Counted from the stretch's first letter, positions 17,489-26,057 are shown. The stretch: DNA of 57,685 nucleotides from Jiangella aurantiaca (GCF_004349105.1 NZ_SMLB01000038.1:1-57685); one strand, 5' to 3'. Notes: generated by a model not told the origin, from the letters alone. Made by a program: numbers and translations.

Positions 17489-18964
17489 ATGAGGACCCTG
17501 CTCTCGGGGGGCGCCAGGTCCGTGGCCGTCCCCGTTGTCGCGGGTGCGCTGCTGGCGGCGGGCGTCACCGCCACCGCGGCGGCCGGCGAGTTCGAGCTGG
17601 TGCTCGACTCCGGCCATATCGACGCGTTCACGTTGACCTGGCAGGACGACACCCTGGCCGTCAGGCTGCAGGAGGACGTCACCGGGCACCACGTCCAGCA
17701 TGCGCCCGAGGACGTGCTGCTGCAGGTCAAGCCCGAGGCGGCGCTGGTGCTGCCCGACCCGGTGCCGCCGAGCCTGTCCTTCCTCGGCCAGGCCGGAGAC
17801 ACCGTGTACTACCTGCCCCAGACCCAGGACCCGGAGCTGATCTGGCCAGGCTGGAGCACCGAGCAGATTCCCGCCGGCGTGTTCACCAACCCGCTGCGCA
17901 TCGAGATCACCGACGTCCAGGGACCCGGCGAGGTGTTCCTGTGGCAGAGCGGCTCGTTCGGCGAGTCGATCTCGGTCCTGGGCGGCGGCTACCAGCTCCC
18001 TGGCACGATCTCCCCGAACGCCAACGTGCACGCGCACGCCAACTGGGCCTTCACGGAGGCCGGCCGGTACACGCTGACGGTCCGGGCCAGCGGGACCCTG
18101 GCGAGCGGCGGCACGGTCACCAGCGCGCCGGCCACCTACACGTTCCAGGTCGGCGACGCCGACCCCGTCCCGTCGACCACCCTCAGCATCTCCGGCCTGG
18201 CCGATCGCTACCAGCCTGGTGACGTCGTGACCCTCACCGCGCTCCAGGACCCGCCGACAGGGCTGGACCACTACCACTGGTTCACCCGGGCGCCGGGCAG
18301 CGACGAGTGGGTGGTCGTGCCCGACGCCGGCACTGGCGAGTACAGCTTCACCGCCACGGCCGAGCACGACGGCGTCCAGGTCCTGGTCCGGCTCTACGAC
18401 GCCGACCACGCCGTGGTCGCGGAATCCGCGCCGGTCACCCTGGTCGTCGACGATGACGGCGGCGAGCCCGAGCCGGGCGAGGCGTCGCAGCGGATCGTCG
18501 CCAAACTGCCCGAGGACGAGGGCGCCCTGGTGGTCGGCGTCGACCCCGACGACGACGTCGTGACCATGAGCGACTTCGAGCTCGGCACCGCCGCCGACCG
18601 ATGGATTTCCACCGGCGAGCTGCGGCCGGTCACGGTCACCGACACCCGGGCGTCTGCGCCCGGCTGGGTGGTCTCGGGCCAGGTGAGCGACTTCACCGCC
18701 GGCGACGAGGTGCTGCCCGGCCGACACCTGGGCTGGACCCCGCTGGTCGCCGAGGAGCCCGACGGCGGCGGCGTGACGGCGGGCGACATCGTGGCTCCCG
18801 GCCTGGAGTCCGGCGACGGCCTGTCCGTCAGCCGGCCGCTGGCCAGCGCGCCGACCGGCGACGGCACCGGAACCAGCCGCCTCGGCGCCGAGCTGCTGAT
18901 CGAAGGACCGACGACGCTCGTTCCCGGCACCTACGAGGCGACGATCACCTTCACCGCGATCTGA
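17489..18964 (+). CDS. Secreted choice-of-anchor-M protein with Ig-like and WxL-like domains
   Basis: A 491-residue exported protein (signal peptide about 1-33, AATAAA before the domain). Residues 34-225 form the actinobacterial surface-anchored repeat domain: SGHID at 41-45, LPQTQDPELIWPGWST in the middle, GPGEVFLWQSGSFGE and NVHAHANWAF with His181 and His183. The paired histidines and the early HxD make a plausible metal site (inference). An Ig-like domain follows (about 230-325). The last 150 residues contain PGWVVSGQVSDF and end PGTYEATITFTAI, resembling the WxL cell-wall-binding domain. The next gene encodes a DUF916 protein, the usual WxL partner. AAGGA precedes the ATG, and two Zur-like boxes lie upstream. 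Confidence 0.82.
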   Translation: MRTLLSGGARSVAVPVVAGALLAAGVTATAAAGEFELVLDSGHIDAFTLTWQDDTLAVRLQEDVTGHHVQHAPEDVLLQVKPEAALVLPDPVPPSLSFLGQAGDTVYYLPQTQDPELIWPGWSTEQIPAGVFTNPLRIEITDVQGPGEVFLWQSGSFGESISVLGGGYQLPGTISPNANVHAHANWAFTEAGRYTLTVRASGTLASGGTVTSAPATYTFQVGDADPVPSTTLSISGLADRYQPGDVVTLTALQDPPTGLDHYHWFTRAPGSDEWVVVPDAGTGEYSFTATAEHDGVQVLVRLYDADHAVVAESAPVTLVVDDDGGEPEPGEASQRIVAKLPEDEGALVVGVDPDDDVVTMSDFELGTAADRWISTGELRPVTVTDTRASAPGWVVSGQVSDFTAGDEVLPGRHLGWTPLVAEEPDGGGVTAGDIVAPGLESGDGLSVSRPLASAPTGDGTGTSRLGAELLIEGPTTLVPGTYEATITFTAI

Positions 18965-18985
18965 CCTCCGCTTCCACCACAGACT

Positions 18986-19020
18986 CGGCGCGACCGGCCT
19001 CGCCCAGGCCGGTCGCGCCG
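18986..19020. terminator. Strong intercistronic hairpin
   Basis: A perfect 15-base GC-rich stem (18986-19000 against 19006-19020) with a five-base loop lies between the WxL-like gene and the DUF916 gene on the same strand. It could terminate most transcripts after the first gene, giving more of the surface protein than of its partner, or protect the upstream mRNA end. Confidence 0.7.
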
Positions 19021-19049
19021 ACCCCTGCCTCGACCCTCGGAGCCCGTCC

Positions 19050-20072
19050 GTGCGACCCATCGGCCGACTCGCGGCCCTCGTCCTGATCACCGCCGGCATC
19101 GCCCTGCCGGCGACCGCGGGTGCCGACGACGACGCCGGCGAGCAGGCACCGCTGACCTGGGGCATCGTGCCGTCCGGCCCCGACGGCCCCGGTGACCGCG
19201 CCGCCTTCGCGTACGTCCTCGATCCCGGCGCCGTGATCAGCGACGTGGTCGCCGTCAGCAACTACACCGAGCAGCCGCTCACGCTCGACCTCTACGCCAG
19301 CGACGCCGTCCGCAACACGCAGGGCGGCTTCGACCTGCTGCCCGCCGCCGACGAGCCCATCGACGTCGGCGCGTGGGTCGATCTCGGCGATCCTGTCGTC
19401 ACCATCCCGGCCCGCTCGCGCGTCGATGTCCCCTTCCGGATCACCGTCCCGGCGAACGCGACGCCCGGCGATCACGCCGGTGGCATCGTGGCCGGGCTGA
19501 CCACGCACGCCACCGACAACGCCGGCGGCCAGGTCGCCGTCGACCGCCGGGTGGGCGCCCGCATCTATCTCCGCGTGACCGGCACGCTGCAGCCGCAGCT
19601 CACCGTCGACGACGTCGACGTCGCCTTCGACGGCCTCCCGCTCGGCCAGCCCGGCACGGTCCGGGTGGAGTACACCGTCCGCAACGACGGCAACGTGCGG
19701 CTCGCCGGCCGGCCCACCATGCGCGTCGCCGGGCCGTTCGGGCTCGGCGAGCGCGTCTGGACCGGCGACGTGCTGCCGGAGCTGCTGCCGGGCGACTCCG
19801 TCGCCGGGTCGGCCACCGTCAGCGGCGTGTGGCAGCTTGGACCCCTCGACGTGGACATCGTGATCCGGCCGGAGACCTCGGGGACCCAGGTCCTCGATCC
19901 CGCCCCGCCGCCCGGCACGTTCGCCACCCGGCTGTGGGTGGTGCCGTGGATCGCCCTCGCGGCGCTCGCCACCATGGTCGTCGCCCTCGTCTGGCGACGG
20001 CGTCGGCGAGCCGCCCGGCGGACGATCGTCCAGCGAACGGAGCACGCGGCCGGCCGCACTTCCGTCATCTGA
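19050..20072 (+). CDS. DUF916 (WxL-interacting) membrane-anchored protein
   Basis: A 340-residue protein with a signal peptide (about 1-24), two beta-sandwich regions and one C-terminal membrane helix (about 291-312) followed by an Arg-rich cytoplasmic tail. The first half has AFAYVLDPGAVISDVVAVSNYTEQ in two parts (DPGAVISDVVAVSN is the key match), the N-terminal DUF916 pattern. The second half has GTVRVEYTVRNDGNVRLAG. In Firmicutes DUF916/DUF3324 proteins bind WxL proteins and peptidoglycan. A GTG start with GGAG upstream is used. It probably holds the preceding protein at the cell surface; that partnership is inferred from adjacency. Confidence 0.78.
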   Translation: MRPIGRLAALVLITAGIALPATAGADDDAGEQAPLTWGIVPSGPDGPGDRAAFAYVLDPGAVISDVVAVSNYTEQPLTLDLYASDAVRNTQGGFDLLPAADEPIDVGAWVDLGDPVVTIPARSRVDVPFRITVPANATPGDHAGGIVAGLTTHATDNAGGQVAVDRRVGARIYLRVTGTLQPQLTVDDVDVAFDGLPLGQPGTVRVEYTVRNDGNVRLAGRPTMRVAGPFGLGERVWTGDVLPELLPGDSVAGSATVSGVWQLGPLDVDIVIRPETSGTQVLDPAPPPGTFATRLWVVPWIALAALATMVVALVWRRRRRAARRTIVQRTEHAAGRTSVI

Positions 20073-20108
20073 AGGGTGCCGCCGCCAGCGCGCGACGGTA
20101 AGGTCCAC

Positions 20109-20126
20109 TGAGCACCGTTATCATTA
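20109..20126 (+). promoter_or_regulatory. Zur-like box upstream of the DUF318/DUF1980 pair
   Basis: TGAGCACCGTTATCATTA matches the other boxes of the island (TGANNACCGTTATCA core). It lies 25 bases upstream of the GTG at 20151, close enough to overlap the promoter and block it. GGAGG follows at a proper distance from the start. Confidence 0.6.
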
Positions 20127-20150
20127 CTGGCTCGTGGAGGATTCCGGCTC

Positions 20151-21134
20151 GTGAGCGATCTGCAGGTCACTGACGAGCGCCGCCGCCTCGGCCGGTTCGT
20201 CCCCGAACTGTTCGTGCTCGTGCTGGTAGCGGCGGTCCTGCTGCGGCCGCGCGTGGCGGGCTGGTTCGACAGCGCGACCCTGCAGACGTGGTCGACGGTG
20301 TTCGTGTCGATCACGCTGCAAGCCCTGCCCTTCCTCGTCCTCGGCGTCGTGGTGAGCGGCGCGGTGACGGCGTTCGTGCCGTCCTCGCTCATCGCCCGGC
20401 TGCTGCCGGACCGGCCGGCGGTGGCCGTGCCGTCGGCTAGCCTCGCCGGGGCGGTCTTCCCGGGGTGCGAGTGCGGGTCGGTGCCGATCGCCGGGCGACT
20501 CACGTCGCTGGGCGCTGCGCCGGCTGCCGCGCTGGCGTTCATGCTGGCCGCGCCCGCGATCAACCCCGTCGTCATGGCCGCGACCGCAGTCGCGTTCCCG
20601 GGGCAGCCGGAGATGGTGCTCGCCCGGTTCCTCGCCTCGTTCGCCGTCGCCGTCGTCGTCGGACTGCTGTGGTCGCGGTTCGGCCGCGGCTCGTGGTTGC
20701 GCCTGCCGCGACGCGCGGTGCCCGAGGGCGCGAACCGCTGGGACGTGTTCGCCGGCACGGCCCGGCACGACTTCCTGCACGCCGGCGGCTGGCTCGTCGT
20801 CGGCGCCGCAGCGGCCGCCGCCTTGCAGGTGTTCATACCCCGCTCGCTCGTCACCACGGTCGCCACGAACGAGTGGCTGGCGGTCCTCGTGCTGGCCGGG
20901 CTCGCCGTGCTGCTGGCGCTGTGTTCCGAGGCGGACGCGTTCGTCGCGGCCAGCCTGTCGCAGTTCTCGCTCACGGCCCGGCTGGTCTTCCTCGTGGTCG
21001 GCCCGGCCGTCGACATCAAGCTGATCGCGCTGCAGGCCGGCACGTTCGGCCGCGGCTTCGCGCTGCGGTTCGCACCGCTGACCTTCGTCGTCGCGGTGTC
21101 GAGCGCGCTGGTCGTCGGGTGGTGGGTGTTGTGA
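20151..21134 (+). CDS. DUF318/ArsP-like permease
   Basis: A 327-residue membrane protein with about eight helices, of the UPF0718/DUF318 permease family. Conserved features are FPGCECGSVPIAGRL with Cys106 and Cys108, MLAAPAINPVVM and CSEADAFVAASL with another Cys. ArsP members export organoarsenicals, but the YcgR-like members paired with DUF1980 proteins have no settled substrate. Zinc control here points to a metal- or thiol-related cargo (inference). The GTG start is supported by GGAGG and by similarity beginning immediately. It overlaps the next gene by four bases. Confidence 0.85.
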   Translation: MSDLQVTDERRRLGRFVPELFVLVLVAAVLLRPRVAGWFDSATLQTWSTVFVSITLQALPFLVLGVVVSGAVTAFVPSSLIARLLPDRPAVAVPSASLAGAVFPGCECGSVPIAGRLTSLGAAPAAALAFMLAAPAINPVVMAATAVAFPGQPEMVLARFLASFAVAVVVGLLWSRFGRGSWLRLPRRAVPEGANRWDVFAGTARHDFLHAGGWLVVGAAAAAALQVFIPRSLVTTVATNEWLAVLVLAGLAVLLALCSEADAFVAASLSQFSLTARLVFLVVGPAVDIKLIALQAGTFGRGFALRFAPLTFVVAVSSALVVGWWVL

Positions 21135-21841
21135 GGCTCATGGACCGGCGGACGGAGTCTGTGCTGCTGCTCGCGGTCGGCGCGGTCGGCGTCCGGTTCG
21201 GGTTCTCCGACGCCGCCCTCGCCTACCTCAAGCCGAGCTTCCAGCCGATCCTGCTGATCGCCGGTGTGGTGCTGGTGCTGCTCGGCGGGCACGGGCTGCT
21301 GCGCGACTCGGCCCGGCCCGGTTCGCCTGGCGGTGGGGAGCACGGCGACCACGACGACCACGGCGGGCCCGGGGTCGCCTGGCTGCTGGCCGTCCCGCTG
21401 CTGGTGCTGTTGCTCATCGCGCCGCCGGCGCTCGGCTCGTTCGCCGCCGGCCGGCAGGGACCGGTCGCGTCCGTGTCCGACTCCGGATTCGTCGAGCTGC
21501 CGGCCGCTCGCGAGGGCGCCGTCGACCTCGGCCTGCGCGACTTCGTCACCCGCGCCCTCCAGGACCCGGAGCGCTCCCTCGACGGCGTCCCGGTACGGGT
21601 CGTCGGGTTCGTCATGCCGGACGAGTCGGGCGACGGGTACCTGCTGTCGCGGTTCACGGTCGCCTGCTGCGCCGCCGACGCGACCGCCTACACCACCCGC
21701 GTGGTCGGCGACGGCGAGCGGCCCGCCGACACCTGGGTCGAGGTCACCGGCCGCTGGGAACCCGGCGACGGCGACGTGCCGGTCCTCGAGGCCGACACCG
21801 TCACCGTCGTGCCGGCTCCCGAGGAGCCCTACGAGTACTGA
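21131..21841 (+). CDS. DUF1980/TIGR03943-family partner of the DUF318 permease
   Basis: A 236-residue protein with two N-terminal membrane helices, a His/Asp-rich loop between them (GEHGDHDDHGG), a third helix near residue 85, and an external C-terminal domain with FVMPDESGDGYLLSRFTVAC followed by CAADATAY. The double cysteine and adjacent residues are conserved in this family, which is consistently found beside DUF318 permeases (YcgQ/YcgR in Bacillus). The His-rich loop is a candidate metal site. GTG at 21131 overlaps the stop of the permease (GTGA) and is chosen for that reason; an ATG three codons later is the alternative. Confidence 0.83.
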   Translation: MRLMDRRTESVLLLAVGAVGVRFGFSDAALAYLKPSFQPILLIAGVVLVLLGGHGLLRDSARPGSPGGGEHGDHDDHGGPGVAWLLAVPLLVLLLIAPPALGSFAAGRQGPVASVSDSGFVELPAAREGAVDLGLRDFVTRALQDPERSLDGVPVRVVGFVMPDESGDGYLLSRFTVACCAADATAYTTRVVGDGERPADTWVEVTGRWEPGDGDVPVLEADTVTVVPAPEEPYEY

Positions 21842-21852
21842 CTCGGTGGCTC

Positions 21853-21885
21853 CGGCCCGGGGGGCGACGGCGTGCACGCGGGCCG
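21853..21885. terminator. Weak hairpin between converging operons
   Basis: CGGCCCG (21853-21859) pairs with CGGGCCG (21879-21885) across a 19-base loop, in the 45-base gap between the converging DUF1980 and permease genes. The stem is short, so the assignment rests mainly on position. Confidence 0.3.
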
Positions 21886-21886
21886 T

Positions 21887-22777
21887 CTAGGCGGCCGAGA
21901 CCGGCGCCGGGCTCTCCTCGAGTCCACCGCGCCGCCAGCGCTTGGCGACCAGGCCATGGCGAGGCGCGAAGGTCCAGGCCGTCAGGAACACGCCGGCCAG
22001 CACGAGCACGATGGTGCCGCCGACGGGCAGGTCGTAGCTCCACGACAGGTACAGCCCGACGACGGCGCCGGACCCGCCGATCGCGGGTGCGAGCAGCATC
22101 ATCACGCCCAGGCGGTCGGTGAGCAGCCGGGCCGTCGCGGCGGGGGTGACGAGGAGTGCGAGCACGAGGATGTTGCCGATGGTCCGGACGGAGATGACGA
22201 TCGCGATGGTCACCAGGACGTAGAGCGCGATGTCGAGCCAGAACACCCGCAGGCCGACCGCGCGGGCCAGTTCGCGGTCCAGGCTGACGGTGACGAACTG
22301 CTGGTGCAGCAGCAGCACCGCGGCAAGAAGCAGCAGACCGATGACGGCGGCCGTGTAGAGGTCCTCGTCCGGGACGCCGGTGATGGAGCCGAACAGGAAC
22401 TGCTGCAGCGAGCCCGCGTACCCGGGCGCCTGGGAGATGATCACGACGCCGAGCGCGAATGACGCCACGTAGAAGACGCCGATGACGGAGTCCTCCTTGA
22501 TCCGGCGGTTCTGCGCGAACACCGCCACCAGCACCGCGGTGACGACGCCGGCCACCGCTCCCCCGACGACCAGGCTGCCCTGCAGCACGAACGCCACCGC
22601 CAGTCCCGGGAAGACGGCGTGCGCGACGGCGTCGCCGATGAACGCCATCCCGCGCAGCACGACGTAGCAGCCGACGACGCCGCAGACCACGCTCGACATC
22701 ACCGCGATCAGCAGCGCCTTCGGCAGGAACGCGAGGTCCGGGTTGGTGAGGTCGGCGATGAACTCGGGGATCGACAC
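21887..22777 (-). CDS. Anchored-repeat-type Zn/Mn ABC transporter permease
   Basis: A 296-residue permease of the ABC-3 (ZnuB/MntB) family with about eight helices. Recognisable segments are VLRGMAFIGDAVAHAVFPGL near residue 45, the standard family start, and LVTPAATARLLTDRLGVMML near 190, the coupling region. It belongs to the actinobacterial subgroup linked with anchored repeat proteins, as the gene order shows. It begins three bases after the ATPase stop and ends a five-gene operon. It should carry Zn or Mn across the membrane from the binding protein encoded upstream. Confidence 0.92.
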   Translation of the reverse strand: MSIPEFIADLTNPDLAFLPKALLIAVMSSVVCGVVGCYVVLRGMAFIGDAVAHAVFPGLAVAFVLQGSLVVGGAVAGVVTAVLVAVFAQNRRIKEDSVIGVFYVASFALGVVIISQAPGYAGSLQQFLFGSITGVPDEDLYTAAVIGLLLLAAVLLLHQQFVTVSLDRELARAVGLRVFWLDIALYVLVTIAIVISVRTIGNILVLALLVTPAATARLLTDRLGVMMLLAPAIGGSGAVVGLYLSWSYDLPVGGTIVLVLAGVFLTAWTFAPRHGLVAKRWRRGGLEESPAPVSAA

Positions 22778-22780
22778 GGC

Positions 22781-23524
22781 TCACATCACCTTCAGGATCT
22801 TCAGCAGCGGGCTGTTCTCACCGACGCCGAACGCGCGCATCCAGGGATCGGGATCCAGCAGCTCGCTCGGCGGCGCGTCGGCGACGATCGTCCGGTTCAG
22901 CAGCGCGATGCGCGTGCAGGTGTCCAGCGCGCCGAGCAGGTCGTGGGTCGTCATCAACACCGCCTTGTCTTCGCCGGCCAGTTCCTGGAACAGGCCCGTG
23001 AGCAGCTCCTGGGTGGGCAGATCGAGGCCGGTGAACGGTTCGTCCAGCAGCAGCACCCGCGGTTGCAGCGCCAGCGCCCGGGCCACCAGGACCCGCTGCC
23101 GCTGCCCGCCGGAGAGCTCGCCCACCGGCCGGCGCGCAAGGTCGCTCATGCCCACCCGCTCCAGGGCCGCCGCGACCGCCCGCCAGTCGTCCACCCCGGG
23201 CCGGCGCAGGAGGCCGATGCGGCCGCTGCGGCCGGTCATGACCGCGTTCTCGACCGAGATCGGGAAGTCCCAGGCGAACTCGTGCCGCTGCGGCACATAG
23301 CCCACCGGTGAGCGGCGCGGCCGGACCGGCCGGCCGTCGACGAGCACTCGCCCGGATGCCACCCGCACCAGGCCGAGGATCGAGCGCAGCAGCGTCGTCT
23401 TCCCGGCCCCGTTCGGACCGATCAGGCCGGTCAGCTCACCGAGGCCGAGCGTCAGGTCGATGTCGCGCAGGACCGTGCGACCGCCCAGGCCGACGGTCAC
23501 CCCGCGGACCTCGAGGACGCTCAC
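22781..23524 (-). CDS. Anchored-repeat-type Zn/Mn ABC transporter ATPase
   Basis: A 247-residue ATP-binding subunit of the ZnuC/MntA type. Motifs: Walker A GPNGAGKTT near residue 37, Q-loop GYVPQRHEFAWDFPISV (the WDFPISV form is typical of metal importers), signature LSGGQRQR near 140, Walker B LLLDEPFTGLD, and H-loop TTHD. The GTG start overlaps the stop of the preceding anchored protein gene (GTGA). The C-terminal extension ending LLKILKVM is seen in the anchored-repeat subgroup. Confidence 0.93.
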   Translation of the reverse strand: MSVLEVRGVTVGLGGRTVLRDIDLTLGLGELTGLIGPNGAGKTTLLRSILGLVRVASGRVLVDGRPVRPRRSPVGYVPQRHEFAWDFPISVENAVMTGRSGRIGLLRRPGVDDWRAVAAALERVGMSDLARRPVGELSGGQRQRVLVARALALQPRVLLLDEPFTGLDLPTQELLTGLFQELAGEDKAVLMTTHDLLGALDTCTRIALLNRTIVADAPPSELLDPDPWMRAFGVGENSPLLKILKVM

Positions 23525-24471
23525 GGCCGGGTCTCCGCGGCCGCCGCCCCGGCGGCGGCGCGGCGCTTCGCACCCCGGCCGCGCAGGAGGACGACCACCA
23601 GGGCGACGACGAGGACAGCGGCCGCACCGGCCACTCCCAGGAGGACCGGAGCAGGGCCACCGTCCTCGTCGGGCTCGTCCACCGCCGCGGCGGGCGAGCT
23701 GGTGCCGTCCGCCCCGGCACCCGGACCAGACGCGCCGGCGTACTGCGCGGCGAAGGCGTCGTCGGTGCTGGTGGCGTCGCCGACGGCGAAGCGGAGGACC
23801 TGCGTGTCCGACTCGGCCTCGCCGGAGACCAGGTCGGCCGAGACCTCCACCTCCACCAGGTAGACGCCGGGCTCCGAGAACACCCAGTTGGCATGCGTGT
23901 GCGTGTTCACCTCGACCCAGACGTCCTGCGGGTAGGGCTCGCGGCTGTCCCAGAGCACCTCGGGCTCGCCCAGCGTCCCGCTCTGCAGGAACATCACCAC
24001 GTCGCCCGGCCCGTCGACGCCCCGCAGGGTCAGGGTCGCGCCGCGGTCGATGGTGTCCATGACGGTCGGGTCCTGAGTGTTCCATCCCACCCAGACGACC
24101 CCGGGCTGCTCCGCCTGCGGCACGACGTGCACGTCGGTGCCCGCCTCGGCCGGCAGGAACGCGTAGTCGGGGGTGTCCGGCACCGTCGTCAGGGACGCGT
24201 CGGCGACCTGGAACACGGTGGTCGGCATCGTCCGCCACACCGGCGTGGCCGTGGTGCCGTCGTGGACCAGCAGCGTCCACCGGCCGTCGACGTAGCGCGG
24301 GCCGATGTCGACGTGACCGTCGCTCAGCACCGCCTGTTCGGTGGCGACGGGCTGGTCGGCGTCGATCTCCTGGTCCAGGCTCGGGTCGTCGGCGGCCACG
24401 GCGGCGGCCGACGCGGTCACCGTCAGCAGGCTCGCCCCGAGCAGGGACACCGTCCGGAATCGTCGCGTCAT
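23521..24471 (-). CDS. Choice-of-anchor-M surface protein, membrane-anchored
   Basis: A 316-residue exported protein: signal peptide (about 1-27), one surface-anchored repeat domain (about 45-235) and a C-terminal membrane helix (about 275-297) with a basic cytoplasmic tail. The domain has DGHVDIGPRY with His53, VHVVPQAEQPGVVWVGWNT in the middle, GPGDVVMFLQSGTLGEPEV and NTHTHANWVFSEPGVY at its end. These correspond position for position to the domains in the neighbouring proteins. Both ends overlap neighbours by four bases. A role in catching or passing metal close to the membrane is inferred from the operon. Confidence 0.85.
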   Translation of the reverse strand: MTRRFRTVSLLGASLLTVTASAAAVAADDPSLDQEIDADQPVATEQAVLSDGHVDIGPRYVDGRWTLLVHDGTTATPVWRTMPTTVFQVADASLTTVPDTPDYAFLPAEAGTDVHVVPQAEQPGVVWVGWNTQDPTVMDTIDRGATLTLRGVDGPGDVVMFLQSGTLGEPEVLWDSREPYPQDVWVEVNTHTHANWVFSEPGVYLVEVEVSADLVSGEAESDTQVLRFAVGDATSTDDAFAAQYAGASGPGAGADGTSSPAAAVDEPDEDGGPAPVLLGVAGAAAVLVVALVVVLLRGRGAKRRAAAGAAAAETRP

Positions 24472-26057
24472 TGCTCTCTCTCCGCTGGTTCGGACAGGCA
24501 GGAGCGCAGCGACTCGGCGTTGAATCGCATCATCTCCACGTAGCTGGTGACCTCGTCGTCGAACGTGTCGCCATAGATCGGGCAGACGCGGACGCTGAGG
24601 TCGTCGGCGACCTCGGTGAGCGTCGAAGAGCGGGTCACCAGGTTCGGTTCGAGGAAGACCGCCGGGATGCGCAGGTTGCGGATGGTCTCGGCCAGCTTGC
24701 GGCGGTCGGCCAGGCTGGGTTCCGTGGCCGGGTTGGGGGTGACGAACCCGGAGATCTGCACGTCGTAGGCGGCGCCCAGGTAGCCGAACGCGTCATGCGT
24801 GGTGATCAGGTGGCGGCGCGACTCCGGGATCTCCGCGATCGTGTCGCGCACGTGCTGGTCGAGCTCCTCCAGCTCGCCGATGTACCGGTTGGCATTGTCG
24901 CGGTACTCGCGGGCGCCGTCGGGGTCGACGCCGATCAGCGTGTCGCGCATCAGCTCGACGTAGGAGATCGCGTTGCCGGCGTCGTGCCACAGGTGCGGGT
25001 CGATCTCGCCGTGGACGTGCCGGCCCAGCACCGCCTGCGGCAGCTGGAAGATCGGGTCGCCGGGATGGCCGAGGAACCGGAAGCCCTCGTCGGCGGGGAT
25101 CTCGTGCAGCGCCTTGTTCGGCACCTCGATCACGGTGCTCGCCGGGTCGAGGACCTCGGCGTGCGCATGATCGTCGCCGCCGCCTTGCGGGTCGACCAGG
25201 AGGTACAACTCGCCGGCATCGATGTCGACGGTCACGTCGGCGTGGCCGGAGCCGAGCACGTCCGCGCCCTCCATGCCGGGCACCGCATGCGGGTCCACCC
25301 CGACGGCGAACGTGAACGTCTGCTCCCCCACGTCGACCGGACGCTCGTCCGGCGCGGGCGCCAGCGTGGCGCGCATCGTCAGCCGGTACACCCCGGGCTC
25401 GGTGAACGCCCAGCTCATATGCGTGTGCGCGTCGGGCGGCAGGGTGGCGGTGTCGTCGCGGTACCCGTCGGCGGCGTCGAACCCGTCGGTGGAGTCGACG
25501 TAGAACGCCGGGTTGCCGAACGACTCGGTCAGGTACGCGACCAGGTCGCCCGGCCCGTCGACGGCGGTGCCGCTGAGGTAGACGTCCGAGGCGCGGTTCG
25601 CGCCGTACTGCTCCCCCGTCCCGCGCACCCGCATGCCCAGCCAGATCGTGTCGAGGGCGACGTTCTCGACCAGCGGGATGATCTCCGCCGCGTACTTCAC
25701 CGCTCCCTCGGCGAGCGAGATGTTCGGGACTCCCGCGTCGAGGTTGGCGTCCAGCGCCTTGATGATCGCTTGCTGCTCCAGCAGCAGGTAGTTGCTGAAC
25801 GCCACGTCGGCGTAGACGACATTGCGGACGTCGCGCAGGCTCGGCTCGTACGAGTGCGGGTCGGCCTGGTCGGGCACGAGCGAGCTGACGTTCACCCGGT
25901 CGCCGCCGATGTTGCGGACGAGGTCGGCCAGCAGCCCGGTGGTGGTGATCACCTGCACCCGGTCGTCGCTCGCGCTCAGCGTCTCCGGTGCCGCGCACGC
26001 CGACAGGACGAGCCCGGCGGCGGCCAGCCCGGCCGCTGTCCTAAGCCCGGCCCGCAC
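24468..26057 (-). CDS. Metal-binding lipoprotein (ZnuA-like) with an inserted anchored-repeat domain
   Basis: A 529-residue binding lipoprotein (lipobox LSAC, Cys21). The ZnuA-like fold is split: residues about 30-128 contain the first ligand His68 (DQADPHSYEP), and about 348-529 contain His355 (EIDPHLWHD), His421 (TTHDAFGYL) and Asp497 (YGDTFDDE). Between them lie about 210 residues related to the anchored-repeat domain but in swapped order: the second half (GPGDLVAYLTESFG, DAHTHMSWAFTEPGVY) comes before the first half (SGHADVTVDIDAGELYLLVD, FLGHPGDPIFQLPQ). It also has a HAHAE run. Insertion between ligands 1 and 2 places extra histidines near the mouth of the metal site. GTG start, overlapping the upstream gene by 17 bases. 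Confidence 0.9.
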   Translation of the reverse strand: MRAGLRTAAGLAAAGLVLSACAAPETLSASDDRVQVITTTGLLADLVRNIGGDRVNVSSLVPDQADPHSYEPSLRDVRNVVYADVAFSNYLLLEQQAIIKALDANLDAGVPNISLAEGAVKYAAEIIPLVENVALDTIWLGMRVRGTGEQYGANRASDVYLSGTAVDGPGDLVAYLTESFGNPAFYVDSTDGFDAADGYRDDTATLPPDAHTHMSWAFTEPGVYRLTMRATLAPAPDERPVDVGEQTFTFAVGVDPHAVPGMEGADVLGSGHADVTVDIDAGELYLLVDPQGGGDDHAHAEVLDPASTVIEVPNKALHEIPADEGFRFLGHPGDPIFQLPQAVLGRHVHGEIDPHLWHDAGNAISYVELMRDTLIGVDPDGAREYRDNANRYIGELEELDQHVRDTIAEIPESRRHLITTHDAFGYLGAAYDVQISGFVTPNPATEPSLADRRKLAETIRNLRIPAVFLEPNLVTRSSTLTEVADDLSVRVCPIYGDTFDDEVTSYVEMMRFNAESLRSCLSEPAEREQ

